This document shows positions 10,804 through 20,458 of a stretch of 64,000 bases of DNA, piece by piece (the first letter of the stretch is position 1; the number at the start of each line of letters is the position of its first letter). The notes below the pieces were generated by a model. The model saw nothing but the letters and a program-made list of their open reading frames with translations, was not told the origin of the DNA and did not search any database. The stretch is from Alectoria sarmentosa (lineage: Eukaryota > Ascomycota > Lecanoromycetes > Lecanorales > Parmeliaceae). The stretch lies in NCBI GenBank assembly GCA_009733775.1, contig WOGZ01000033.1, positions 62,001 to 126,000 of the forward strand, written 5' to 3'. A program made the translations under genes and the position numbers.

Positions 10804-12540
10804 CTACAGTGCACCCTTTTCATGAATCATCTGACCCTCCCACTCCGATGGCAGAGCGTCCTGCTGCCGTCGTAAAGTTTCATGCCATCTGCCATCCTCA
10901 ATCACGGGCCTCCCGGGATTTCTCTTTGCCTGGGACTCAGGGTTGTAAGCAATCCAGCTGCCATCTTTCGTATCGTGCTTTTCAATCTTATTTCCTCCCG
11001 TATCGTCCCTGACATTGATCGTCTCATTAAAGGCACCTCCTCCTTCGCCGCCCTGGGGAGTCTGGACTGGGATACGATCAAGCTGGATGCTAGATGCCTC
11101 TTTGGAGCTCGCCGTGTCGGGTTTGCCGGTGTTGCCAAAGCGCCGATCGAATAACTTGAGCACGCCCATCACGGAGGCTGCTTCGATGTCGAAGACGGTA
11201 GTTGCGGAGGGGACGGCGGAGAGGTGAGGTATCCATGTGCTTAATTCAGAAGTTGCTTGGTCGAAGCCAGGGTGGCGGCTTAGGACTGCGAAGGCGTCGG
11301 CGCAGTTGAGGGTGGAGCCTTGCTTTGTTGCTTGGTGGGTGGTACTGTTTATTGTAGGCGATAGTCGGTCGCGGTTGATATGTCTGGTGGCAGCGAGAGA
11401 TTTGCAGAAGAGAGTGCTGGTTGGGTTGGATCGGCATTGAGTGCAGGTCCCTGGACCGTTGATGCAGGGGTTTGAGGTGCTGATTTTGGCTGTTGCTGGT
11501 TCTGGCGGGGTGGGCAAGGTGGACGCGGGAGCTTTCGAAGCGCGATGTGGGCGCTCTTTGGCTAGTTCGGCGCAGAGACAGGTCGTGCCATCCGAACAGA
11601 AGCCGCAGGGGTCTGGCAGTGCGGTCGCGGCTATGGATAAAGTCGAGGCGGAGGTTGTAAGATCCGGAGGGCGCCGGGTCGAGAATTGCGCTGTGAAGTC
11701 GATCTCTGAGCTGGTATCAGGGTTCGATATTTGACGGCGCTTGTTCTCTGTAAGGGATTGGGGCGAGTGGGGGCGTTTGAATGTTGGGGCATCTGGCTCA
11801 GGTGCCACATTTTCCATCTCGAACGCCTCGTCTATGCACTGGCACCTCGTCTCCGCGCTGCAATTACCACAACCGATAGCACCAAGCTCTGTCGCGGTGG
11901 TGCTATCTTGAATTCCAGGTGCTGGCTCCGTCATGTATCCATTCTGTACAGGCCGCCTTGGTGGCAACGCAACAGCCTCCGTCCCATTTGTCATTCCCTT
12001 TCTCAACATCTCAGTCTCCATCTCCGCACTTTGCCGTAGCTGTCTTTCTCTTCCATAAGCGTCTTCCATCTCACTGTACTTCCCCCGCCAATAGATGAGC
12101 TTCTCGGTATAATCCTCCAAACTGTACTCTAGCTGCTTGACGCGGCCCATCAACTTCTCCTGTTCCTTCTGGTCTTCCTTCTCCTTCACCTTCATCTGAT
12201 CTTCCAATTCACTGACCTTGGCTGCTCGTCTCTCCCTGAAAGCGCGTTGAGCCTCTCTGTTTTGCGCTTTTCGTTTCGTAGGTGGTGCATCGACAGCTGG
12301 TTTTCGGCCGGGCTTGGGTTTTGGCGGGAGAACCCATTCTTTGTTCATGGATATTGTGGGGGCGTAGGTTGTGCCTGGCATGGGTGCTAAGGGTTTGTTG
12401 GTTGTGGAGGATGCGGACGGTGTGAGGACGTGAGGGGAAGCGGTCAACATCGTGGTCAGAGCGGTGGTGGGACTTTTAATGGGTGGCATTGGATAACGAT
12501 TTGCGTCTGGAGAGGGTGCTTGTTCTGCTGGATTAGCCAT
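10804..12540 (-). CDS. hapX: bZIP iron-starvation regulator HapX
   Basis: HapX is the iron-sensing partner of the CCAAT-binding complex (CBC). It represses iron-consuming pathways during starvation and activates iron storage during excess. The gene is a single uninterrupted frame of 578 aa. The Hap4-like CBC-binding motif is at residues about 66-82 (NKEWVLPPKPKPGRKP). It is followed at once by the basic region RKAQNREAQRAFRERR (about 90-105) and a leucine-zipper/coiled coil. Three cysteine-rich regions are visible: CGNCSAETRCQC, CGFCSDGTTCLC, and CINGPGTCTQCRSNPTSTLFC. These are the iron or Fe-S sensing regions known in Aspergillus HapX. The combination of Hap-binding motif, bZIP and cysteine-rich regions is diagnostic. 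Its promoter carries candidate CBC:HapX and SreA sites (12558-12631). Confidence 0.96.
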   Translation of the reverse strand: MANPAEQAPSPDANRYPMPPIKSPTTALTTMLTASPHVLTPSASSTTNKPLAPMPGTTYAPTISMNKEWVLPPKPKPGRKPAVDAPPTKRKAQNREAQRAFRERRAAKVSELEDQMKVKEKEDQKEQEKLMGRVKQLEYSLEDYTEKLIYWRGKYSEMEDAYGRERQLRQSAEMETEMLRKGMTNGTEAVALPPRRPVQNGYMTEPAPGIQDSTTATELGAIGCGNCSAETRCQCIDEAFEMENVAPEPDAPTFKRPHSPQSLTENKRRQISNPDTSSEIDFTAQFSTRRPPDLTTSASTLSIAATALPDPCGFCSDGTTCLCAELAKERPHRASKAPASTLPTPPEPATAKISTSNPCINGPGTCTQCRSNPTSTLFCKSLAATRHINRDRLSPTINSTTHQATKQGSTLNCADAFAVLSRHPGFDQATSELSTWIPHLSAVPSATTVFDIEAASVMGVLKLFDRRFGNTGKPDTASSKEASSIQLDRIPVQTPQGGEGGGAFNETINVRDDTGGNKIEKHDTKDGSWIAYNPESQAKRNPGRPVIEDGRWHETLRRQQDALPSEWEGQMIHEKGAL

Positions 12541-12557
12541 TCAATTTTACTCCGTGA

Positions 12558-12579
12558 CCAATGATGTGGTGGTGATTGG
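12558..12579. promoter_or_regulatory. Palindromic CCAAT-N12-ATTGG upstream of hapX (candidate CBC:HapX site)
   Basis: CCAAT at 12558-12562 is followed by exactly 12 bases and then ATTGG at 12575-12579. The composite CBC:HapX recognition rule recalled from Aspergillus work is CSAAT, 12 bases, then RWT. Here it is met on the plus strand (CCAAT...ATT) and, by symmetry, on the minus strand. The site lies 18-39 bp upstream of the hapX ATG, so it is in the promoter or 5' leader. Function is inferred. Confidence 0.55.
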
Positions 12580-12612
12580 AGGTATTTTTAAGAAGTCGAG
12601 ATATACGTGACT

Positions 12613-12631
12613 TTATCAGCAGATCTGATAA
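12613..12631. promoter_or_regulatory. SreA-type GATA sites upstream of hapX
   Basis: ATCTGATAA at 12623-12631 is a perfect match to the extended GATA element ATCWGATAA. Iron-repressive GATA factors of the SreA/SRE/Urbs1 group bind this element. An inverted TTATCAG lies at 12613-12619. SreA repression of hapX during iron sufficiency is established in Aspergillus and would explain the placement, about 80 bp upstream of the ATG. Confidence 0.6.
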
Positions 12632-12827
12632 GCTCAATAAGGTTAGCACACAAGATGAGGCTGATCTACAGATCCGATATCGCTGCGTTCTTCGCGGTGG
12701 TGGCGTTACACTTATTTTCCACCTCCCGCGTCAAGGCTCACTCGCTCAGGCGCACCGTTAAAACACAAACAGGGCGGAAATTCTATCTAGAGAATGGCCT
12801 TTACTTTCTTCTAGGACGTCCTCACTT

Positions 12828-12846
12828 GATGAGTATGTATGCTGGC
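12828..12846 (+). repeat. 19-bp target-site duplication, left copy
   Basis: GATGAGTATGTATGCTGGC at this position is identical to 19600-19618. The two copies bracket the RIP-degraded LINE exactly, as expected of target-primed reverse transcription. Confidence 0.8.
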
Positions 12847-14191
12847 CCATCGAAGGTAGCGACAGCGACCTTCTGGGGGTACTGTTCCAGTCGTGTTGGG
12901 CAGTACTTTTGGTCTACAATACGACGCCTTTGCGTGGTGACCTTATGAGATAAGTACCTGTGGTGACGGTAAGCTTATTTTATCATCATTGCGACGAAAC
13001 CAAAAGTTATATTACAACACGAACTTTATAATGGGCTTTTTTCTCTGATTACTCTTAATTAATTACTCGACAACATCACATCACTTTCATTTTCATCAAA
13101 TCATTATCACGATCTCGTAGACGATGTCTTTATCGTTTTTAAGAACTTATTTTTCTTTCAAAAGATCAATGCGTTAAAAGCTTATCTCTGCGTCTGTGTT
13201 TGAACTTTTATCAAAAAATTGTTAAGAATTGCGAATGAGGGTACGGTCTGATGTTTCGACAAGAATGCCGCAGTTTCATCGCAATCTCGTCAATGAAAAG
13301 TTTTCATTATGAAATTTAAGAATTGATAATGCTTCGACAACAGATATATGTTGTAAAAGTTTTCATTCATTAATGAACATCATAATAAGCACATTATACA
13401 GATTCCTCGCATTTTTTTAATAACAGAATTTATTATCGAAAATTCAACGATAAGATTTTGCGATAAGACATTTATTATAATCGATAAATAGATTTTTAAT
13501 AATCGATCAAATATCATCTTCTCGCTCAATATGTTATCAAATTCATCAAATTTTGATGTTTTTATGTCTGATTTAAAAATATCACAAATCACTTTTCAAA
13601 TTCGCCCTTCTCTTTTTATTTTTATGAAAAATCGATCAAATTTTTTCGAATTAAACGATTTCGTTATTAATGTGAAAGATAAAAAGAAACGCATAAAAAA
13701 AACTCAAATTCAAAAAAAAAAAAAGAAATTGAATAAAATTGCTCGAAAAAATGTAAAGTAATTATAAATTGAGAATGCTCGCGCTCGTAAAAAATTATCA
13801 TTTATTATTTATTCAAATTATAAAAAATTACATTAATTATAGAATTATTCTCGAATAATCGATATTCAATTAACGAAAAAAATGAATATCGACCCTTCTT
13901 TTATCACTATCTTTATTACTTTTTTTTTTTTAATCGCGTTTATCAAAATAAAAACGAAACGTAATTCATCGAACTTTATCGTTGATTTCGAAATCTTATT
14001 AAAATTTAAGAAAAAGAGAAAGAAAGATTTGATCGTTATTTTTAACACTTTAAAAAATTTCTTTATTTTTATCGTTTTCAATATATCGTTTCGAATTTTT
14101 ATTTTTTTATTCAAAAAATTTAAATTCAAAACGTTATTTAAAACGACGTTTAAGATTAAGATTATTTTAATTAAGAAGTTTAAGTTGAAAC

Positions 14192-14395
14192 TGTCAGAAC
14201 CAGCATAGAGTCATGTCATATGAATGTATTGAATAAGACAACTAAGTGAGGAGGAAGTATGTACATAAAAAGGAGACATCTATATGAGAATAAATGCCTC
14301 TGCCAAGCCACGCTAAGCCCAATCGGGTAGTGTCAAAGGAATGTGATGTTAAAGAAAAGTTAGTCCTATTAAGGATGTAGGGTACGCTCGTAACA
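14192..14395 (+). repeat. Solo LTR nested in the LINE (204 bp)
   Basis: It begins TGTCAGAACC and ends CGTAACA, that is TG...CA termini. It is flanked by a perfect 5-bp duplication GAAAC (14187-14191 and 14396-14400). Its base composition is normal, unlike the surrounding AT-rich DNA. It shares a core (CCAAGCCACGCTAAGCCCAA) with the LTR at 14983-15208. No internal retroelement sequence is present, so it is a recombination remnant. Confidence 0.8.
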
Positions 14396-14982
14396 GAAAC
14401 GCGCAATTGAAAATAATAATGCCTCGTTATACGCGAACGACATTTATTTATATTTAAAAATGCATAAAAAGCTATAATCATCAAATCAATATTCGATTAT
14501 TATTATTATTAATTTTATATTAACAATCATAACTTTAAAAATTAAGAATTTCGAACGAATTATTATTTATGATTTTAAAAATTGACTTTTGAAGTGCACT
14601 TCGATTGAAACAATTATCGACGTTATAAAAATTATAATCTCGATTCTCGATTATAAATATTTATTACATTCATATCACTCGAATGATGCTTAAGTTTTTA
14701 TAATGAATATCATTATTAATAATAACTTTTTATTTGTTAATGTAATTGTTTTTAACATTAAAAACAATATGTTTTAAATGAAAAAGAAGGAGTTTAAGGG
14801 GATTTCGGAATCGAAAAGAGTGATAATTTTTCAAAAATTTTCGAACGTTTACAAATTCGAGGTTTTTATTAAAAAGTTATCGAGATTTAATGTTTCGTTT
14901 AACGTGCGATTCAAGATAATGAATCGTAACGTTATTATATGTGACGTTTATCGAAAAAAAAGACATAATATCGTGATATGCC

Positions 14983-15208
14983 TGTCATGGTTCCAGCCTA
15001 TCAGCCTACCTTCCCAGTCAGCCTCTCTTCAGTACGCAGCCCGATTGGGCCTAGCGCGGCTTGGCACTTAACGCCGACAGCGCACTAACGCCGAGCCTTG
15101 GCGTTCACATACTTCTTGACACCAGCATGCACTTGTAACATAGCATAGTTAATATTCCATTCAAACCACATACAAGTGCTATTCCAGTCCAATGTGCAGT
15201 CCCTGACA
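14983..15208 (-). repeat. Second solo LTR, opposite orientation (226 bp)
   Basis: On the plus strand it starts TGTCATGGTT and ends CCCTGACA, with a 4-bp flanking repeat TGCC (14979-14982 and 15209-15212). Its internal core (CCCGATTGGGCCTAGCGCGG) is the reverse complement of the core of the LTR at 14192. It is therefore a related element inserted in the other orientation. It is not AT-rich, unlike its flanks. Confidence 0.65.
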
Positions 15209-18200
15209 TGCCTCATTTTATAAATCGTACGTTTAATGAAATAAAAAGAATTGAGTTGTTTATTGAAAGATCGATCGACCTTGAAATAAACACGCGCTAT
15301 ATTCATATTTCTTTTTTAAATATTCAATTTATTTTTGATCTTATTCGATTTCATAATATATATAATATGTTTTAAAAGAATAAAATAAATGTTTTACTTG
15401 TTCAAGAATCCTTTTTAAATAAACAAATATTTTTATTTTATAAATCAAATTTCTTTATAATGTTTATTATCTTTCATCGTTTTAATAACTTTAAAAACGT
15501 TTTTATTATTATAAATAACAAAATCATCGAATAAATGCTTTCTTCATTTAAATTAAAAAGTTTTATTTTGTATTTCGACCTCGAAGATAAGTTTTTAATT
15601 TGTCGAATAAACTTTAAAAAAACATCGTTGATCGTAACGAATATATATATCTCGACAAATAATGTATAAAGAATTTCGTAATTTATGATCACGATAAAAG
15701 ATTTAAAGAATATTTAATTAATTAATCTTTATGATATTATAAAAGACGATTTTAATTATTTTATTATTAAGTTGAATCGTCAAACACGAAAATCTTCAAA
15801 TTAAATCATAATAAATGTGTTTTTAAAGTTGATCAAAACATTAAAACGAAATGAACGTGATTACATTAATAAATAACGATTCATTTATTTCGATATAATA
15901 ATATTCACATTTTATAAATAAAAAGAAAACGTCTCGCGAATTAATTATCTTTATATTTAATTTTCGTTAATATAAAAATGTGAGAAGTGAAAGATATTAT
16001 TTCATGATTTATTTATAAATCATAAAATAATATCGATAACGTTAAAGATTCGAATATTTTCGATTCGTGATTTAAAAAAATGATGATTGAACTTTATTCT
16101 TTTGAAGCAATATAAGATAAAAATATTTTACATTAAAACGTTAATTATTCTTTTTGAATTAAATTCATTTTAAAAATAAATGTGCTATAAAGCGTTAATT
16201 AAAACATTTTTTCAAAAATCTTTTAAATCTTTTAAACGTATTTAAATTAAATTGAGATTTAATATTAAACGCAAAAAAAAGAAATTATAAAATTAAAAAC
16301 ATTTCGAGATTATCGATCGAAATTTAAAAATGAAAATTGTCGCGATTGAGATTCAAAAATAATGTCTTGTTGATTAATATAATCGTAATTATACATATAA
16401 TATTATAATTAAACATTTGTTATTAAATGAGAAATCAACGAAATAATTTTTTTTTAAAATGAAATAAAACATTTATTAAAATATCGAAGCTTTGAAAGAT
16501 GAATAAAAAGATTTACATTTAAGTTTTAAAAGGTTTTTAAATGTCGTTTTTAAGTTTTATAAAGATTTTTATGTTAAAAAGTCATCAGATAAGAAAACCC
16601 GTGAGGCATTTTTGAATTATTTAAAAATTAAAGTTTTAATTAAAATAACGAGATCGTTAAAAACCTTTATAACGATTCACGAGATTAAGAATTTCATTAA
16701 ATGAACGGTTTTGAGAAAATCGTCGAAAAAAAATGATCTCTTTTGTGAATTTTATAAGACTTTTTATATATCTCGATCGAAAGATTTAAAAAAATCTTTA
16801 TATATCATAATGCTGATTTTACAACGTTTATATAATAACATATAAAAACATAATGTTATTTTTGAAAAATGAATCAATAAAATGTTATTAATGCTTTATA
16901 AAAAGAAAAACGATCGTCATTCTTTTAAAAATTATAAGTTTTTAACGATAATGAATGTTAATTATAAGATCTTTATTGAAATCTTAATGCGACGATTATT
17001 TAAAACTTTAAACATAATCTTAAATACGCATCAATTTATCTTTTTATTTGAAAGATTGATTGATAATAATGTTTAAACGATTTAATATCTTATATCACAT
17101 TATAAAAATAATGATTAAAATATCGAAATAATATTTTTAGATCAAGAAAAAACGTATAATCGCGTAAGTCATCGCTTTTTATGAAAGATTCTATTTAGGT
17201 TTAAGATCTTTAGAAAATTTATTTTTTAAATAAAAACTTTATATCGAAATGTTAAAATCAAGATATACATAAACGATTATAAAAATAAGATGATATTAAT
17301 CAAATGCGATATTCGATAAAATGATTTCATAAACTATTCTTTTTTTATAATTATAATAAAAAATTTAATTTAATACATATTTTAAAATTCTCGCATTCAA
17401 AAAATTCATATTCAAGATAACTTAATAAAGATCACGATGTACGTCGATGATATAATAATGATCATTAAAAATCAAAAAAAAATTAATGTTTTAATTAAGA
17501 TTTTAAATCTTTACGTTAAGATTATAAAATCAAAAATTAATTGAAATAAGTTTTTTATATTGTTTTTAAGAAATATGTCGTTAATATCGATCTTTAAAAT
17601 GCGCGTCATTTTTTTTGAGCATTTATATGTTTATCTTAATATTTTTGTTAAAATCGATATAAAAAAACAATTATAAATATTTTGAGAGAAAATGTTTCGA
17701 AAATATCGTGATATTATAAATTAATAACTTAAATATCATCTTTTTTTTAAAAACAAAATGTTTATTGTTAATTTTTTTAATGATTTTCATATTTAAATAC
17801 GTTATATATTTTTTAAAACTCCCCGCGGACATCAAACGAAAATTAAATAAAAAATATTATAAATTAATTTAAAATAATAAGCGTAATAACGATGTTATTA
17901 AAAATTTATAAATATGTAATCGAAAAAGTTTAAAAGATATAAATTATTTAGATTTCGATAATATTATAAAGATCAGCGTGATTAAATTAATCATTAAAAT
18001 CAAAAAGAATTTAATTTTATCGTGAATAATGCTTGTCAACGATTTTATAATGAAATCAATTAACGTTATTCTTCTCGTAAAGGTTGTACATGATTCATAA
18101 TTAATTTGATTTTTCTTTATTTATAAGTTTTTTAATAAATTAAAACACATATAATTAATTTGAAAAAAGTTATATAATTTTAAAAGAAATTCGTTAATAA

Positions 18201-19599
18201 TGATGAAATAATCGAATTTTTGCGACGACGTGCTATTTATTTATTTATGATATTATTTTAAGATAACGATACATCGAGACGTCGATTTTCGTAAATGAGG
18301 TTTTTAAATATAAAGAAAATTATAAACATTCGATATTCGTTTGCTTAATCATATTTAAGATCTTATTCGCGAATGTCTTATTATTTCGAAAAATTATTCT
18401 TTTGAACTTAAAACATAAACAATTCAAATTATATGAAATATATTGAATAGTTTTCTCGATAAATGAAAAACGTTATTGATTATAAGATCGCAGATCAGCG
18501 ATCTCATAAGAGACTTTAATCTTAAAAATGAATACTTTTTAAACGTTGAAAAATTCCTTTCTCTTGCGAATGTCAATTTTCGTAAAACATATAAGATAAT
18601 CTTGACGGATAAATTGAGAAATATTGATTATATCAATTATATGATAAGATCGCTTCAGGTTTTTTAATAAAGAATCTCTTTAAAAGAAAAATTTGAATTT
18701 TTATGACGTGCGATTAAAATGAAATTCGATATTTTTAAATTAAAAGATTTATTATAACGTTTGTTTTATTAAAAAATTGCAATGAGAAAAAAACTTTAAT
18801 GAATTTTTCAAATTTAACAAAAATGCCTTATTTATGAAATTGGATTCACGATATTTCATATATAAATAAATTGTTTTATGTTTAAATCGATATGGGAGAA
18901 ACTTAACGAAATATGAATATGAATTATTGAAAAGTCGACGATGCTTTCACGGAATATCGATGAATTCATCGCTTTTATAACGTTATGTTTTATTATAAAT
19001 AAAAAATAAGATAATCAACGATGAGTCGTGTTTTATCAAATTATCGTTTAATGTCTTTGAAAAATATATTTATCGATCTCTTTTGACTTATTCCACGATT
19101 ATTAAAATTTAAAAATCGCTCGAAGTTATTATAAGAAAATAATAAAGACTCACATTTTCAACGATAAAGTTTTATCGAAAAATAAAATATATCGCAATGG
19201 TTTATATAATTATAACGTATTTATTAAATTATGAGAACAGAGTTTATGAGAAATGCGTATCTTTAAAAGTCTTAATTGCATCTTTAAGTTTATTTCTTTC
19301 GCATATCGTGTCGAATACGATTTAAAGATCACATTGCCGTTTGAACCTAAAAATATATGAAATGTTTTTATTCATGATTTTCAATATTCGCGAGTATTAA
19401 TATCTGTTATATCGAAAGGTTATCGAGTGTGACCTTTTTTGATTAAGGGTCATTTATCTTTTCGAGTAATCTGTTATAAGGGGTGAGCGCTATATGAGGG
19501 TTCGATTCCCTTATTTTAGCCCTGGCGACGACAGTTTGGGTAGACCTCCCCCTCGATTAGGGCGTACCCTAAGTCGGAAACAAAAACAACTTTAAGCTA

Positions 19600-19618
19600 G
19601 ATGAGTATGTATGCTGGC
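19600..19618 (+). repeat. 19-bp target-site duplication, right copy
   Basis: This is the identical partner of 12828-12846, immediately after the presumed LINE 3' end (AACAACTTTAAGCTA). Confidence 0.8.
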
Positions 19619-19678
19619 TTTTGATGTCCAAACTACGGTTGGAAAGCGACCGTACATGAATTGAGCCTCTACAAACCC

Positions 19679-20458
19679 TTACTTCGTCCCTGCAACCTTC
19701 TCGTAATCCGGCCCAAATTCGTTGTACCATCTATCCACCACCTTAGAGCTCGGGCCTGCCCCAATAATTTCCTTATCTGCCTTCCAGTCCTTCGTGATGA
19801 AGTCCATAAATTCATCAACGCTCAGCGCCGAGCTGTTCTTTTCCTTCTTGTTATCATCTGGATCCGCCCTCTCTCTGTGCAAGTCCGTCGCTACAGTTGG
19901 CGGTGCGATCTCCACTACCCTAACTTTGGTGTCCTTAAGCTGTGTCCGCAGATTCATGCTCCAGAAGTGCACCCATGCCTTTGTGCCATTGTACACTGGG
20001 TTGATGACGCTAGTCGGGATGTAGCCAAGGACACTCGAAACGTTGACAATGAGAGCGCCGCCGGGCTTGGATTTGAAGTGGTCGAGGAGACCAATGGCCA
20101 GATGCATGGGTCCTCTGATGTTGATGTCAATCTCTTGGTCGGCCTTTTGCAGATCGAAGCTGTTGACGTCTAGAGGTCTTTGAACACCAGCGTTATTGAC
20201 GAGGCAGTCAACTTCTGGGTGGTCTTCCACGACCTGCTTTATGAAGCTGGGAATTGCGGAGATGTCTCCGGTATCGAGGGTATAATACGGTGTGGAATGG
20301 CCCATCTCCTTAGCAGCGGTTTGTAGCTTTGACTCCGTTCGACCCACGATTATGACCTTCTTGCTTTGGGAGATCAACCATTCAGAGACTGCTCGTCCCA
20401 GACCGTTACCTCCGCCTGTCACGATTGCGCACTTGAATTGGAGGTTTTGCGGTACCAT
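19679..20458 (-). CDS. Short-chain dehydrogenase/reductase (DltE-like SDR)
   Basis: This is an NAD(P)-dependent oxidoreductase of the classical SDR fold, 259 aa, intronless. Its motifs are TGGGNGLGR (cofactor-binding TGxxxGxG), NNAG (residues about 88-91), NVSSVLG with the catalytic serine, and YNGTKA with the YxxxK catalytic pair. The tail after the active site (IAPPTVATDLHRERADPDDN, then SVDEFMDFITKDWKADKEIIGAG) is typical of fungal proteins annotated as DltE-type. The start at 20458 was preferred over an upstream in-frame start because homologues begin just before the Rossmann strand. The substrate is unknown. It starts only 60 bp beyond the right LINE duplication, with the SDR 3' end facing the element. 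Confidence 0.88.
   Translation of the reverse strand: MVPQNLQFKCAIVTGGGNGLGRAVSEWLISQSKKVIIVGRTESKLQTAAKEMGHSTPYYTLDTGDISAIPSFIKQVVEDHPEVDCLVNNAGVQRPLDVNSFDLQKADQEIDINIRGPMHLAIGLLDHFKSKPGGALIVNVSSVLGYIPTSVINPVYNGTKAWVHFWSMNLRTQLKDTKVRVVEIAPPTVATDLHRERADPDDNKKEKNSSALSVDEFMDFITKDWKADKEIIGAGPSSKVVDRWYNEFGPDYEKVAGTK

Larger units (their letters stand above)
12847..19599 (+). mobile_element. RIP-degraded LINE (non-LTR) retrotransposon, probably Tad1-like
   Basis: This is a 6.75-kb insertion flanked by a 19-bp direct repeat. From about 12970 to 19450 it is strikingly AT-rich with stop codons in all frames. Reverse-transcriptase relics are legible on the plus strand. One at 16882-17076 (FKNYKFLTIMNVNYKIFIEIL, then a GR-like FERLIDN) matches the LINE RT block Y-R-P-I-S-L-x-N-x-D-Y-K. 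FLDQEKTYNRVSHRF near 17131-17180 matches the conserved FLDQEKAYDRVSH block with A-to-T and D-to-N changes. YVDD at 17440-17451 stands for the catalytic YADD. Each change is a C-to-T or G-to-A transition. The non-AT-rich ends (12847-12960 and 19460-19599) suggest the untranslated termini were less affected. No intact protein remains, and two solo LTRs are nested inside. Confidence 0.75.

Noticed and set aside
12847..12960. Normal-composition stretch considered as part of the hapX promoter
   Set aside because: It lies inside the 19-bp duplication and so belongs to the inserted element; the native hapX upstream region ends at 12846 and resumes after 19618.
16882..17076. Short open frame read as a possible gene
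   Set aside because: It is the RT block of the RIP-mutated LINE, open only because few stops fell in this stretch.
19485..19515. B-box-like GGGTTCGATTCCC near the LINE 3' end
   Set aside because: No A box or cloverleaf upstream; it belongs to the 3' terminal region of the retroelement.
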